From the NCBI GenBank assembly GCA_020081605.1, contig JAHREC010000062.1:372001-436000 (forward strand): a stretch of 64,000 bases of DNA, in the 5' to 3' direction. Below the pieces are notes generated by a model. It did no database searches, was not told where the DNA came from, and worked only from the letters and a program-made list of their open reading frames with translations. The DNA is from Albifimbria verrucaria (lineage: Eukaryota; Ascomycota; Sordariomycetes; Hypocreales; Stachybotryaceae). Shown in pieces: positions 46,213 to 58,686 of the stretch (its first letter is position 1; every line of letters begins with the position of its first letter). The position numbers and the translations under genes are program-made.

Positions 46213-48745
46213 ATGCGGGCGTGGATTTTCAGAGTACAAGGTCTCCCTGCGAGCCTGACAGATCAAAGCCTTCTGAAATATTTTCAAGGAGCTTTCACGA
46301 CGACGGAACTGGTCGAGATTCGAGTAGAAGTCTCTATTGTCCCGTCCTATCACTCCGTGCTTCCTTCGAAAAATGCACTCGTCAAGTTCCGTCCACATCC
46401 ACCCAGGTTTCTCAAAAGCCTTATAGAGGACAAAACTGGCATGGCGGAATATCATGCCCATATCGAAGGCAACTTTGTCAATATCGACTCTGGGTTCTTT
46501 GGTCTTACTCAGATTTCTGATAGACCTCTGCATGAGACCAAGCTAGAGTATGTGCCAGCAATGCTAACCAAAGACTATGACCCTAATCAAACAATTTTAA
46601 CAACGAAGCAGCATTGTATTTGTCACTGGCCTTGACGGACATGCGTATGGTTCGTGGACTGGGCGTAGCTCGGGTAAAATGTGGCCTCGTGACTTCCTGA
46701 TGGATGATATACCTGATGCCAGAGTCATGACATACGGTTACAATACGAAGCTTTCAAATGCATTACCTCACAAACTTGATGATTTCCTGAATGACTTCAC
46801 GTCTCAACTAGAATTGGCGCGGGACTCAGAAGAGGTAAGCATGTCACTTGATAATGAAGTTCAATATCAATAACAAAAAACACAAGGCTATGCATCGTCC
46901 TCTGATCTTGGCCGGACACAGTTACGGCGCAAGACTGATCACAAAGGTTTCATCACTTCTCCGACCATTTGTTTTATTTGAACTAACCAACTGGTCTAGT
47001 ATCTTGTGAAGTGCAAGATACTTGATAGTATCCAATTCAACCAGGCAATTTTGACGTCCTTGAGCAAGGTCGTCTTCTTTGGAGCCCCGCACCGTGGCAT
47101 GCATACCGATGACATAGAAGAGTACTTGAATGTGAAGTTCGCCAATAATCCCTGGGCGATGCTCGCAAGGCTTTAGTGGCTGAACTCCGACCCGGTAATG
47201 ATGCAGTAGAGAGGAACTCAAAGATTTCAAAGATCTTGTAGGTGGCTACCCCAGATACAAATAGTTTCCATTTATGAGCGTAATACCGCACAGAAATTAC
47301 AGCAGCAAATTGGATATGGCTCGCCAAGAGGTTCAGAAGCACAGCTACCACCAACCGCTTCATGGAAACGAAATGGTGAGAGATATATACCTCTTGACGA
47401 TGAATCAACCGTATTAGGATTTCCTAGTTCGATGGAAAAGCGCATTCCCAGCGATGCGGACCATTCCAATATCACCAAATTTGATACCCGGAACGTCACA
47501 TATCATCTGATCTTGCGCGAATTCAAGAGAGCTATCCAAGCGCCTTTGTCGGTCGTTGTGGAGAACTTTAGTGACAAAGTAAAGTCGCTAAATGACACAA
47601 TCAAGCAATCTGAGGATAGCTGGATGGTCGAACCAACAGGAGCATCATACAAGGGACCAGAATGGCTTCCTTTCGATTCGCTATACTTTACCAATAAAGG
47701 TGAACTGGAGTCGGATCGAGCCCAGAACAACTGGCTCTATGAAGTCCTCAACTTCTTCGCCAGAGCTCCGGAACTCAAGCTTAAATCACGCCGATTCGGT
47801 GTGTTGGAACAGAACTCACGACTAGAGAAAGTTATGGTTGAGTTCCGTTGCTTCCCAAAGCGTGCCGAACTAAAAGATTACCTGGACCGACAAGCAGCTC
47901 TTCAGCATGTAGCGGAAATGCTCCATCAGAACCAGACCAAATTCTCATCAGTGCCTCTTCGAGGTATCTCTGTTATGCCCGAATCCGAGACCCCTGCTTT
48001 CCTTTTCGTTTACAGGGCAGATAATCTGGTTGGCTTAGACGAGGCGCTGCAATCGATCCCAGCACCTACGGTCAAAGAGCGGCTATGGCTTGGATGGCAG
48101 TATGCCCAAGCAATTGCTGGTCTTCACTCGTCAATGGTTTGTCACGGACTCATCAACCCATATAATCTTTATCTAAGACGTTTATTACCTCAAGAAGCTA
48201 AACACCCCTCTTCTACTTTTGACTCATTCGCCATTCAACAAACACAACCCATGTTAGCTGGGTTTGATGTGGCCTGAAACTTGTTTAGCGCATCGGATCT
48301 CATCGACATCGAGGATCCAGATTGGAGGATATATGCACACAATGACAGATTGCATTATGGCCATTGGAAACAGCCTCAGTCTCCTGAGCACGATGTATTC
48401 TCTCTTGGAATGGTACTTATCGTGATTGGATTATGGAAGCCTTTCACCAGTTTCAGGAAATACCACGAGAACAAAGATGAGCATCTCAGACGAGCCTATT
48501 GCATGAAGTTGAGAAAGGCGTTTGGATCCTCAACACATCAACTTACAATGCCCGACGCTTATGAAAGTATAATCTCGTGCTGCCTGGGAGAGGTAAAAGG
48601 CTCAATACATCATCAACAAGAAAATCCAGTTCAAGAACCTCAGGCACCCTCTGCGGCTGAGATTGCTGCCAAATTGGCCAAACTACTGGAAGATTTAGGC
48701 CCAAGCCCAATCGACTCACGCCTTAAATCCAATATAGAGCAGTGA
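46213..48745 (+). CDS. Serine-esterase-like (SESB type) protein with C-terminal pseudokinase
   Basis: After a leading domain (MRAWIFRVQGLPASL) comes an alpha/beta-hydrolase of the kind found at the N-terminus of fungal NLRs: VFVTGLDGHAYGSW, the nucleophile serine in LILAGHSYGARLI and VVFFGAPHRGMHTDD. Introns lie at about 46835-46887 and 46946-46999. The second half is a degenerate kinase fold: WLGWQYAQAIAGLHS, HGLINPYNLYL in place of HRD-K-N, GFDVA in place of DFG, then a C-lobe ending EDLGPSPIDS. The catalytic residues are missing, so phosphotransfer is unlikely. An in-frame TGA at 48274-48276 lies right after GFDVA, where CGA (Arg) would fit. Several single-base breaks occur between 46600 and 47270. 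The function is probably signalling in non-self response (inference). Confidence 0.65.
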
Positions 48746-48965
48746 TGCAATAATAATCCACGTTCTGATCAACGTCAGATTTTAATGTATCGGCTTATTT
48801 ATAGTTGGACAAGAGGCTAGTTATGATTGCTCATCTATAGCATCACCGATCCTCATGAGCTATAGAGACATAAGAGCTTGGGATGAAGGTTGCGCAGCAG
48901 TATATCAGACAGCCAACATTGTGGTTGCCAACCTATTATATTAAAGCGAGCCTCGTGGCAGGCAG

Positions 48966-50673
48966 TTACCCTTCATTATAGCTAAGCTGCGACAACAGTG
49001 GGCTCGTGTCTACAGCAATTTGGGCAGTGAAAATATGAGATTCGTTGAAGCAGATATCCCATCGGACTTCATTAGAGTCCCAGAACTTGCTAAGAATGCG
49101 TGCCGCAGTCAAGGGTGTTGAAGTACCAATACTACGACTTAGCTGGGGAAGCTGATTCATAACAAAGCGTCGCATTGTGATATCCGTATGGGCAGATCCA
49201 ACACCTAGCACAACCAGGGGCCAGATCATGGGCCATTTGAGTTGGGGAGATGTAAGAGCCGCTTGGAGCAACTTTTGTAAATGTTGACTATGCGCCAAGC
49301 TCTCCATATCAAGATTTGAAGCCAATGGAAGCACCGAAACGCTTTGCAATGATAAAATGCAGTAGAGTGCAACAGCTTCTTTGTAAATGTTACCCATAAG
49401 CATCCAATCATCTTGTGATAGAGTTTTGGAACTGACCCACGCGACTGGTGAAAAAGACTGGATGTGTGCTAATACTTCGTGTGCTTCTTCGACGAGTCCC
49501 GTTGCTCCAGAACCAAGGCTAGCAGCTCGTGATCGGATATAATTGATTTTGATGACATCAAAAAATAGAGGCAGAGGACACATCTGAATTGGAGACAGTA
49601 CTGTCTCGTATGTTTGTGAGAGTAGCTCAATTGAATCATGGTACATATCAGCCATGGCTAGATCGGATGCTGGGCAAGTTGTGCTCCCGAAAACGGTAAT
49701 GCTAATGATGCCATTGAGTTAGTTGGAATCTCACAAATCGACCGTACGACTTACGACCAGAGAGAAAGAAGGAGTGGTTTTAGGTCTTTTGAGGCTGTCA
49801 GAGTGGCAAATCCACCCCTAAGCATTATCAGCCTATGTACTCCGTCCAAATGGCACCGCCAGTTTAACATCGTTCCTTGCTGAACCTAAGAAACGGTTAG
49901 TAGTCTTTATCTACATAGGCTCATGCCAGACAGAAAAGCACGCTGACTTACGTCCGCCAGTAGAAGTGTTAATATTCCAGCAATCAGCATGTTACTGTCA
50001 TGTGTGCGTTTGGTATCAAGGTGCCTATTTAGGGATTGAACAGCGAGCCCCAGTAGTTGTAGAATTTCGTATTCAATTCTTGGCATCGTAGTTCTCCCCT
50101 TGTACGATTTATTCGGTGGCTCAGGATCATGCATATCATTCCCCATTGCAAGTAATCTGGAGATGACGATGCCGTCTGTACAAGAGAGGCTGAAATGGGA
50201 TAGATATGAGGAGAAGGACCAAGTCGTTGCATATTCAGCAAATCTTGGTATATGAAGACATTGACTACATCATGCGGTCAGCATAACATGCCTCACGAAT
50301 AAGAAATTTAGGGATGCTTGCAGTATTCCACGCCCTGAACCAAGATATGGGCTTCAACCACAAACCGCGAATCATCCCAACCCGGTTGGATGTTAGTGTA
50401 AACTGGATCTGCCATAGGCCTGTTGTTGGTCTCCAATCCTTGTTTATCGGGCTTTTGTTCAGATATTCTCCGAACTCCACGCTTGCCCCGAGCCACAACG
50501 CGTCCGGGTTCAACCCATCTCAACCTTGTGGGTTTCACCTCGCCGTACCCCGGACATCGAGTTCCAGACTCAACACATCTTCCGCAAGCTGGTTTGTGTG
50601 AGTCACATACCAGATAACGACGGCGACATTCCCAGCAGTGATGATTAGGAGCTGCGTTCATGCTGAAACCCAT
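48966..50673 (-). CDS. Zn2Cys6 transcription factor (Fungal_trans_2 type)
   Basis: The N-terminus has the zinc cluster CWECRRRYLVCDSHKPAC then GRCVESGTRCPGYG, which is canonical spacing. The C-terminal part (about 49655-48966) has LFFDVIKINYIRS and WDICFNESHIFTAQIAVD, matching the Fungal_trans_2 regulators whose C-termini read similarly. The middle passes through several frames with at least one intron near 49940, and the exact path is unclear near 50310 and 50240. The start is the ATG at 50673. It may control the sesquiterpene-type genes to its right. Confidence 0.7.
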
Positions 50674-51285
50674 GCAATTGAGAGGAAAGCAATTCTATTG
50701 GTTGGTTGTCAGTTGACTATAAGTGTTTCCCAAGCATCACCTAGTAATTCGTACTATGCACGAGAAGACCGACTATGTCTCATCAAACTCGGGGCCTAGA
50801 AATTGAATAGTAGAGATGGCGAGTGAGATGCTGGAATCAAATACGGGATAAGCAAGCCAATAGTGGTCCGTGCGTTAAGTGCCCGGTTACGCGTAAGCTC
50901 CACGTGCGAAGCATGCTTAACCAGGGGTCATTGTTTTTCGGCTGTGCCATTTTTTGCTATTTCTCAGAGTCACGCAATCTGGATCAAAACTTGGGTCACG
51001 AATCAATTAATTATAGCCTGGTATACAGTATATTGCAAATTATCGATAAACCGGCAACTCCTTACCAGAAAGCCAGGTTACACGTCTTCATATCAAGAGC
51101 CTGTCCGCCAGTCTTCTCGTTCATACAAAGAGAAACCAAACCAAAGCGAGACTAATTCCAAAGCAGCTTCATACAGTCAATATCATTTCGAATGGGGAAG
51201 CCTTCTTGTTTCCTTTCCATCTCTCGCAAATTGTTCATCGGTGGAAAAACTTATGAATAACAAGGTGTAGATCCATTCGTATTCT
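50674..51285. other. Intergenic between two regulators; no gene
   Basis: Plus-strand frames at 50823-51270 overlap each other and look like chance. It holds the promoter of the leftward regulator and the 3' side of the next one. Confidence 0.45.
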
Positions 51286-53743
51286 CAATATATTGGGCCA
51301 GTTTCGGGCTCAGCATCCTCGATAAAAGCGTCCCATGTAGCCTATGGTTGTGAGTAAGAGTTCTAAACAAGGTAGACAACAAACTTACCCAATCAAAGTC
51401 GTTGATCATGGCTTGCACCAAATGATGCTGCTCATTTTTTGCCCTAGACTGGTAGTTGAGAAGAGACATCTCAGAGAGGGTGGTACTTGGATCATCCTGG
51501 AGAGGCGTCGAAGCAGCGGCTGTTTGAGCCTGGAAGCCCGAAAGGATCCCAGTAAGAAATCGGTGGATGTTTGATACCTCATCACAAACAGTAATTGCTT
51601 TGGACCAGTGGACACAAGCCTCTTGCAGAGCTTGGAGAAGGACATGACTATCTGGAGTTGCGGCAACTCCCAGATCATCGGTTTTCCGCCGCAACTCGAG
51701 CTCTAGGCATAGGATCATGCTTGCGAGCGTTAAAACCTGCCGGGCTTGAGACATCTTGTAGAAGCTCCAATCCAAGTATTTCTGATATGCGAGTGTCGCT
51801 AGCGCGGACGAAATACAGCGATCTCGAGAAAATTTGAAACGGATATCCGATCTATCCTTGACAAGATATTTACGGTGTAGGACACACATGCCCTGATGAT
51901 ACATGGCTAAGAGACTTAGGCTTGAGTAGTTTTCTAGGCTTCCTGGGCTGCTGTTGCCATCCGATATGGTGGCGCCGACTTTAAAGTAAGCTGGAATCCT
52001 TTCGTATGCCTCACAGAGGGCCTTGTCGATCTCCAGGACAGATTCATAAGATCCTCCATTCAGATTGCTGTTGAGGTCGGCGACACGGCCAAGGGCTTGA
52101 AAGAGGCGACTCTTCACAATCAAATATGTTGTGGCCGTCTTCTCGGTGAGCGGGCGGGAACATGGAAGCTCAGTGCAGGCTGGATCCTCAGACAACTCCC
52201 AATCATGCAGATTACGGGGCTCCTTTGTGTTAGAATAGATGGGTGAGGTCGTCCTTGGAAACCCTCCGAGGAATGACGCCATTTCATCTAGGCTGATCAC
52301 AGAGAGCCAAACTCTGCGCCGGTATTCTGCCTGTAAAACCGAGATACCAGGGGTCTGCGACGGGTCTTGATGATAACCCATATTTATGGCAGTGCGGACG
52401 ACCACGCCTGTCATGATCCATAAACCACGTCGGTTGTCGTCTTTTCTGTTTAGTTCAGCTGCAGCGTTCAGGCGTAGTGTCTCCACGGTATATGGTAGGC
52501 ATTTGGCAATATCTCCGCTTAGCAAGCATTGCGCTGTGCGCGCCCGGTACAGTTGAAACAACGACTCGGATTTACCTTCGTATTCTTGAGGCTCATCATA
52601 CTGGTGATAGGCAAGCATTGTCATACCGAGCATCGAGAAGAGAAGACCCAGCCATATCATGCTCGTCTTGGACGGGTTTTTCCAATGCTCTTCATACTGA
52701 CAACTATGTCAGTACATCAATTGCAGAAAATCAAGAAAATGCTGCTTACCTCTCGCATGAAGCTAGGAGCATGAATAATTGCTGTTCAATTGTCAATAGA
52801 AATACCTTTCGTCTTGGCGACTGCGATGGTCTTACGTGGGAGATTGATAGGAAAATCATCATAGTTGAAAAACGTTAAGATTAGACGATCAACTTCCCAC
52901 TTCGGTGGTAAACTAGATATGATCTCGATTCGCTCCATAGGTTTGACTTGACTGAATAGTAGGCCTGAGCCATCAATGGTGAAAGAAAGCGAAGAATGAA
53001 TATCTTGATAACTTTGTTGATCATGGTCTTGACTCCAGCTTTTCTTGAGTTCGTTTATCTGTTTTCGATTAGCCAGAGGCACAGTGATGCATATGCTTGG
53101 TGTCATGGACGATGGCTACAAGCTGGAGTAGGAACTGGGCAGTGAATAATCGCAATATGAGATGTAAGGAGACGAGAGAAAGATGATTTGGAAAGCAGCG
53201 TAGGAAATAGGGTCATACCTCTTGAAGCACAACATACCAGTCATCTCGATCAAAGTAAGCCGAGTGTCCACCATCTACAAATGTTTTCCCAGCACCGCTA
53301 TGATCCGAACTAAGGGATGATTGATCTGTCTCCAATCTAGGGCTTTCGGGCGTCTGAACCTGAACTTGTATGTTGCTTGATGAACTATTTTGGCGTTCTG
53401 CGATCAATTTTGTGACCAACTGCTCCAAATGGTTGATTCGATGTCGAACACTGTCTCCACCATTGGCGTTTCTAGAAGCGACGTGGGCCTTAGGGCCTTG
53501 GAAGGCACAAGCGGCCTGCTCGTCACGCGCTGTGCAGTTTTGACAAGGCTGCTCTCGGTTACATTTTAGCCTGGGGTTCAACACTTGTCAGTTCATGGTT
53601 CGTTAAGACGAATGGGTGGCTAATTAATACTTTCGAGCGCGGCACGGGTCACAAGATAACGGGACTCGCGAGCGTTTCTGGGTCGCAGGCTTTCGCGGCT
53701 TTGGCGGAGCCTGCGTATGCACAAATGGTTTTTCTGGCTCCAT
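51286..53743 (-). CDS. Zn2Cys6 transcription factor with fungal_trans domain
   Basis: The zinc cluster is split by an intron: LSCDPCRARK then LKCNREQPCQNC and CAF. A coiled-coil linker (HRINHLEQLVTKLIAERQ) follows. Then comes the fungal_trans domain with RTAQCLLSGDIAKCLPYTVE, RRGLWIMTGVVVRTAINMG, YRRRVWLSVISLDEM and a tail ending WATWDAFIEDAEPETG at 51286. Introns lie at about 53580-53637, 53103-53220, 52780-52832, 52695-52750 and 51349-51388. No frame breaks are needed in the main exon. The start is the ATG at 53743 (MEPEKPFV); the frame is open upstream. It is the nearest regulator to the terpene synthase, so it is a candidate cluster regulator. Confidence 0.85.
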
Positions 53744-54244
53744 TGCATAGAGACGGCATCGGGCTTGTCTGTTCCTGTTTTCCCCGCGGCGAAAATAATA
53801 ACCAAGAAGCAGAAACACGATGGAAGGGGGCAATAGTCTGAGAACTAGCTCGGGGCGAGTGAATACAGTCATCTGGACACTATTGCTAAATCCGCGGAGA
53901 TAGTGCCTGTTTCGAGACCCATGACCTATCCGTACCTACGCCCAAATTGGACGAGTGCTGACGAGGAGACTATCTAAACCTTGCCCTAGAGCACTATCAA
54001 GTCTTGTGTTGCGAATATAATTGGTCTTAAAATCCGAACCAGATATTCAAACTAATTGGTATTTGGTAAATACATGATCTTTTGAGCACCTTAAAGTGGC
54101 TATGTGTCCAATTGTGCTTGAAACGTTGTGAGCCGCTAACATACCGTCAAAGGCGACAAATTTGATCCCTGACCAGTTATGCTCTGCCCAGGAGCAGGCT
54201 ACATTTATTTGTAAAAGTATAGACCTTAACTATTCCGCTCAATG
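53744..54244. other. Intergenic; no gene
   Basis: The 5' region of the regulator and 3' region of the terpene synthase, both leftward. The open frame of the regulator extends to 53872 but lacks a domain there. Confidence 0.5.
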
Positions 54245-55872
54245 TTAAGAAGAACCCTCCAGTTTGCTCATCTTTTGGAGGAACTGAGGATAAACCATAA
54301 CATCTACCCTTCTTGTGGTGCGTATTTGCTCAGCTTGCGAGCCAAGGTAGCGTTCAGACTTGAAACTGCATTGGAATGTTAGTCGAAGAAATTCATAATG
54401 TGGAATTCAGCATACCTCCAGGATATGTTTGCTTGAACCACCGACTTGATACCGTCTACATATCTCACCACGGATCTATTTCGTGCAAGTGGAGACTGCT
54501 GGAATAAAGCCTCCACTACTTCCCATCGACGATAACGGCTTGACAAAAGCTGACCAACCTCATCGAAGGCTTTTTGAGCAGACATTCCGTTCATACGACA
54601 GATGGCAACCATGTTGTGGACTACTCCTCGCGCTTTTAACACCAGTAAAAGTTAGCAAGTGATCAGCCTGAGCTTTTTTACTGCGAGGCGACACGCGATG
54701 TCGCGGGACTAGAAAGCAAAGAAAGCAGCACACAGGGCCAGTGCACATACCTCTTCTTTACGGTAAGATAGAATATCGTTTGAACTGAATTGAGATTAGA
54801 AAGGGAACTCTGTCATGTATTCGTTTCATAGCATGGGAGCACTTACATAGACACAAGATCCATGCCAAGAACTTCTAGTTCCTGTATATTGGGATCATCA
54901 AAGGCCTCTTCTGGGACTTGTAAGTCGTGTGCATATTCCACTAAATGGTACAGAGGCGATACGCCTGCGGACTGTCGGCGGATAAGCACCATTTCCTCCA
55001 AAGTTGGTACGCGGCCAATAAAATAGTCCTCGACTTGCATTAAAGCCCCGTAGCAATACTTTGCCATGGCCATTGTGAACCGCCTCAGTACTCCTGTATT
55101 TCTGTTAGCCGTAATGCTAATCATTGAGGTTTGAGTGGCATCAACTCTACCCGGTCTTGTCTGTTATGAATTGGTCAGTACGCCACCATTGCCAGCTAAC
55201 CAGCGCAAGAGGACATTGGATAAAATCGTACCTGTGAGAGCCGATCTACGACATGATCGTGTACTTTTAATATGGCGTTTCGGTTGCTGTTATCGAAGTC
55301 TTGCCCGAGCATGGGTGCCATTAATTGGTTCATTACGCGACGCGATGCGTCAGGCTTGTCGCGAAATTCGCCGTTATCAAACACTGTGCTAGCAATGAGA
55401 AATAATGCGACGAGCTGACAAGTGTTAAGGAGACTAACTATCATCGTATGGAAATACCTGTCATCAAGGTTAGAAGGCTCATATCCCTCAAGGCTTTATA
55501 GAAGCCACCGTTGGTGGTTTTGCCGAGCCTCAACTTACCCAGTTTCCCAGTCACACAGAGTCCGAAACCTCGCACGACTTGCTCGGGGAGCTGCAACAGC
55601 ACAGAAGAAGGAAAAGTTGCACTTCCTAATCTTCATTCTCATTTCCGGGGTGAATGAACAGAACCTGAGAGTATAAGCAGCACATCTTCATTGCCAGACC
55701 CAGCTTTGACTTGCCAACCAATCCAGCTCTCTGAATCTTTCCGTATTCTCTCGTAACCAGGAAATACCGGAGGATCAGAGACGACGAACGATTGGAATAC
55801 ATCGGGTATGATTATCGTCGTAAACCCAGACTCCAAAGGGGACTTGCTAATGAAAGCGGTTTCCTCATCCAT
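54245..55872 (-). CDS. Class I terpene synthase (sesquiterpene cyclase type)
   Basis: Ionises farnesyl (or geranyl) diphosphate and cyclises it using Mg2+. The N-terminal exon (MDEETAFISKSPLES, then DVFQSFVVSDPP) leads to FCSFTPEMRMKIRKC and AAPRASRARFRTLCDW. The Asp-rich motif reads as D-D-x-V-F-D-N-G-E-F across a splice site at about 55389-55460. The NSE motif is NDILSYRKE, and a late SERYLG holds the Arg-Tyr pair. The exon after NSE has HNMVAICRMNGMSAQKAFDE. Introns: 54779-54846 (before NDIL), 54637-54750, about 54360-54415 and others. A missing G near 55745 would join exon 1 to 2. It ends at TAA 54245-54247 and is about 350 residues, normal for the family. The product cannot be predicted. 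Confidence 0.85.
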
Positions 55873-56606
55873 TTGAAAGACTTGGTGGTGTAGCTCTGCT
55901 GAACGTAAGCCTTCAGCTTTCGCAGAATGGGACGATGAAGATCCAAAATCCTAAATGGAGAAGACCTGACTGCATAAATAAGTCTCCTCATCCTTGTTCA
56001 CAATGAAACCAGAGAGGAAGTCAACGATACCCAGCCGGAACCGCGAAATAATGAGCTGTGCCACACCACCACATGTATTCAGCAATCAGGCCTCCCACTA
56101 AAGTTTACAGGCAGGTGACTAGGAGCCAAAGCAAGGGATCCTCCATTAAGCCACAGCTCGCACATTAGTGGAACTAGTTTTCCTTGGTTTGTTTATTGTT
56201 GTCAAATGAATGCAGAATTAGCTATGATTTCGTCATTGAGCTCTCCCTTTGACGCTTGGTCCGGCCCACATGTGAGCAGTGCGTTGGTCGAGTCGCCTTA
56301 CTTACATGAGGCTGTGATTGTGCATACACCCAGCACACCACTCCATCATTATGCAGCAAATAAAAGGCTGCGGCTGCTGTGTATCCAAGCTCGCATGTGC
56401 GCATGTCTTGGCAGTGTGTGCATAGACATCAATCGTTGCACTACTGCAAAGATGAGCTGGGGGAACAATGATGGTGGGCAGGAATACTTGATAAAATGCA
56501 GCTCCCTGAATTTTCTGTAAAGACATGCGATGAAAAATCTACTCTGGCCGTATTACTGTACTATAGGCTTCGCTATTTGTTTCTATCCTGCACTGATTCC
56601 GCCACC
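55873..56606. promoter_or_regulatory. Divergent promoter of terpene synthase and mpaB-like oxygenase
   Basis: 734 bases separate the two start codons, a layout that lets one factor control both. A plus-strand frame at 56206-56520 looks like chance. No motif was fixed by eye. Confidence 0.45.
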
Positions 56607-57806
56607 ATGGCCGAGAAAATTGGAGAAGCTGAATATAAATATGCCAACTACTGTTTCCAATGGACAAACCTACACATACCCAAAGATCAAATGCTACCCT
56701 TGCAGTACGAGTACGATCAACTAGGTAGTTCTGCTGTTGAAAAGCTGCAAAACATCTCCCAGAAGCAAAAACAGGACGGGTGCGAAGCTGCAAGCGACAT
56801 GTACACGTTGCTCCGTGATCACCACAACGAGGACCCCGTGCTACAGACTTTTTGGGATGAGGTCCATACCGTACCTGACTGGGTAGATTGGGACCAAGTA
56901 GCACGTGGACAAAGGTTCTTTTATCGGTATGCTATGGCGAATATTGTTGGTTTTGCCCTCCAAGGTTTCGTAGGCGAGAACACAGCTTCAGCAAGCGTTG
57001 TGGAGATTCTTGTACGAACGGGTGGGTTCTCCATTAAGACTCTCCGCCGCAGGCTTTTATCTACATTTCAGTTCATACTCCAAGTTTCAGAATCACTTGA
57101 GTCACTGCACGCTGGTGGTGCCGGGCATACCAGTGCCATTCGTGTCCGACTTCTTCATGCGGCTGTTCGCAATCGGATAACGAAACTAGCCGGGACCAAC
57201 CCAGATTATTTTGATATCGAGAACCTCGGGACTCCTGTCAATGCTCTTGATTCCATTCATTCGATCGCAACGTTCTGCTGTAACCACATGTGGCTCCAAT
57301 TGCCACAAATGGGCGTGTATCCTCGCGAGCAAGAGATTGCCGATTACATCGCCTTATATCGATACGTGGCATATTTACTGGGAACTCACCATAATTACTT
57401 CGAGTCAACAGCAAAAGCTAAAGCCACTATGGAAAGCATGCTGGTCAATGAACTCCGGCTTACACCTACTTCCGAAATCGTTTGCCATAACTTTGTGGAG
57501 TTCCTGAAAGACCTGCCGCCATTCAACATTTCCGCCCAGTTTATCGAGGCTGGAAGCCGCAAATTGAATGGCGACAACTTCTGTAATGCACTCGGAATGG
57601 GCAAGCCTGGCTGGTACGCATATGCCTGCTTTCAGGGGCTTTGCTGGCTTCTTCGTGCATTAGCCTTCCTCCAGCAAAAGTCTAAGAAATTGGATTCAAA
57701 AATAAGTACTTGGTTCCAACAACAACTACATTACGCCGTCATTTACAGTAAAGATGGCTTGTCCGGGGTTCAAAATGCGCTTCAAATACATCCCACAGCT
57801 GAATAA
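56607..57806 (+). CDS. ER-bound oxygenase mpaB/DUF2236-family protein
   Basis: DUF2236 includes MpaB', which cleaves a farnesyl chain in mycophenolic acid synthesis, and latex-clearing protein Lcp. Visible motifs are VPDWVDWDQVARGQRFFYR, GFVGENTASASVVEILVRTG and RVRLLHAAVRNRI. After these come the NALDSIHSIATFCCNHMWLQ and YRYVAYLLGTHHNY segments with histidines expected for heme binding. A single uninterrupted exon. The ATG at 56607 stands in GCCACCATGG, a strong start context; an in-frame ATG at 56496 would add a hydrophobic stretch (LAVLLYYRLRYLFLS) that could be a membrane anchor. It is divergent from the terpene synthase, so it probably oxidises or cleaves the terpene. Confidence 0.85.
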   Translation: MAEKIGEAEYKYANYCFQWTNLHIPKDQMLPLQYEYDQLGSSAVEKLQNISQKQKQDGCEAASDMYTLLRDHHNEDPVLQTFWDEVHTVPDWVDWDQVARGQRFFYRYAMANIVGFALQGFVGENTASASVVEILVRTGGFSIKTLRRRLLSTFQFILQVSESLESLHAGGAGHTSAIRVRLLHAAVRNRITKLAGTNPDYFDIENLGTPVNALDSIHSIATFCCNHMWLQLPQMGVYPREQEIADYIALYRYVAYLLGTHHNYFESTAKAKATMESMLVNELRLTPTSEIVCHNFVEFLKDLPPFNISAQFIEAGSRKLNGDNFCNALGMGKPGWYAYACFQGLCWLLRALAFLQQKSKKLDSKISTWFQQQLHYAVIYSKDGLSGVQNALQIHPTAE

Positions 57807-58686
57807 GTACACAGGAAAGGAGAGTGCGTCTTGGCATTCAGGCGAGCTGTACTTTTTCCAACGTCCAGTCGAGTTATTCTTTTTGGCTTTTTCATTTTGA
57901 CTTGTCTCTCAGTCCCTGGTTTATTGTGGATACTGTGGCAAATCCGTGGACTCCTCCACGAAAGCATTGCTCCTTGTGTGATGAATGTACAGTAGTAGCT
58001 TATGCAGATTATTTTGTAGTGGATATGCATGCAACTCCTATGCGCTTCTCTAGCTTCCACTAAGTTGGGGAGGATTTCCTAGAATGTGAGCCAACTGGAA
58101 CATGTACAAATGAACCTATGAGTCTGTAGTGATTCAACAATGCAGGAGGTGTGAATAAGCCACCAATGCAACTAGGAGAGGTCCTTTGTAATCAACCAAC
58201 AAAATGGTGATGTCAAGTTATCATGCTGTCAGCTTATGTTGATTTGCAGAGGAAGAAAATTGAGCGCTCGACTTGAGGAGATCGGTCATCTTGTGTAACT
58301 GTGACACAAATGTGAAATTGATCAACTCCCAAATAGGTAGTATAGCGCGCATTTGATGAAAGATCGAGAATCATTTAACCAATTGGGTGATGATGTGCAG
58401 CTTTGAATCCACAACGATTCGATAGTGGAGGTCAGCAACTTACACATATTTGCAATAATGCAACCCTCCAGTCCAGCTGGCTAGATGATGTCTCAATCAC
58501 GAGGCGTGAGATTATTGAGACGAGTCGGCCGTTTACACAAATCCAATTGAGCTGACATCTCGGTGTAGAGAGGAGATGGTTAAACTATTTGACCCCATCC
58601 GTACATGCAGTAACTACTCGACTTCCCCTCTTCAGTCCACAAACAAATAGTGGACTACACATGCAACATCGCGCATGTTTTCCGCA
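57807..58686. other. Convergent intergenic region; no gene
   Basis: The 3' regions of the oxygenase (plus) and MFS gene (minus). Only chance frames are seen across the 880 bases. Confidence 0.5.
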
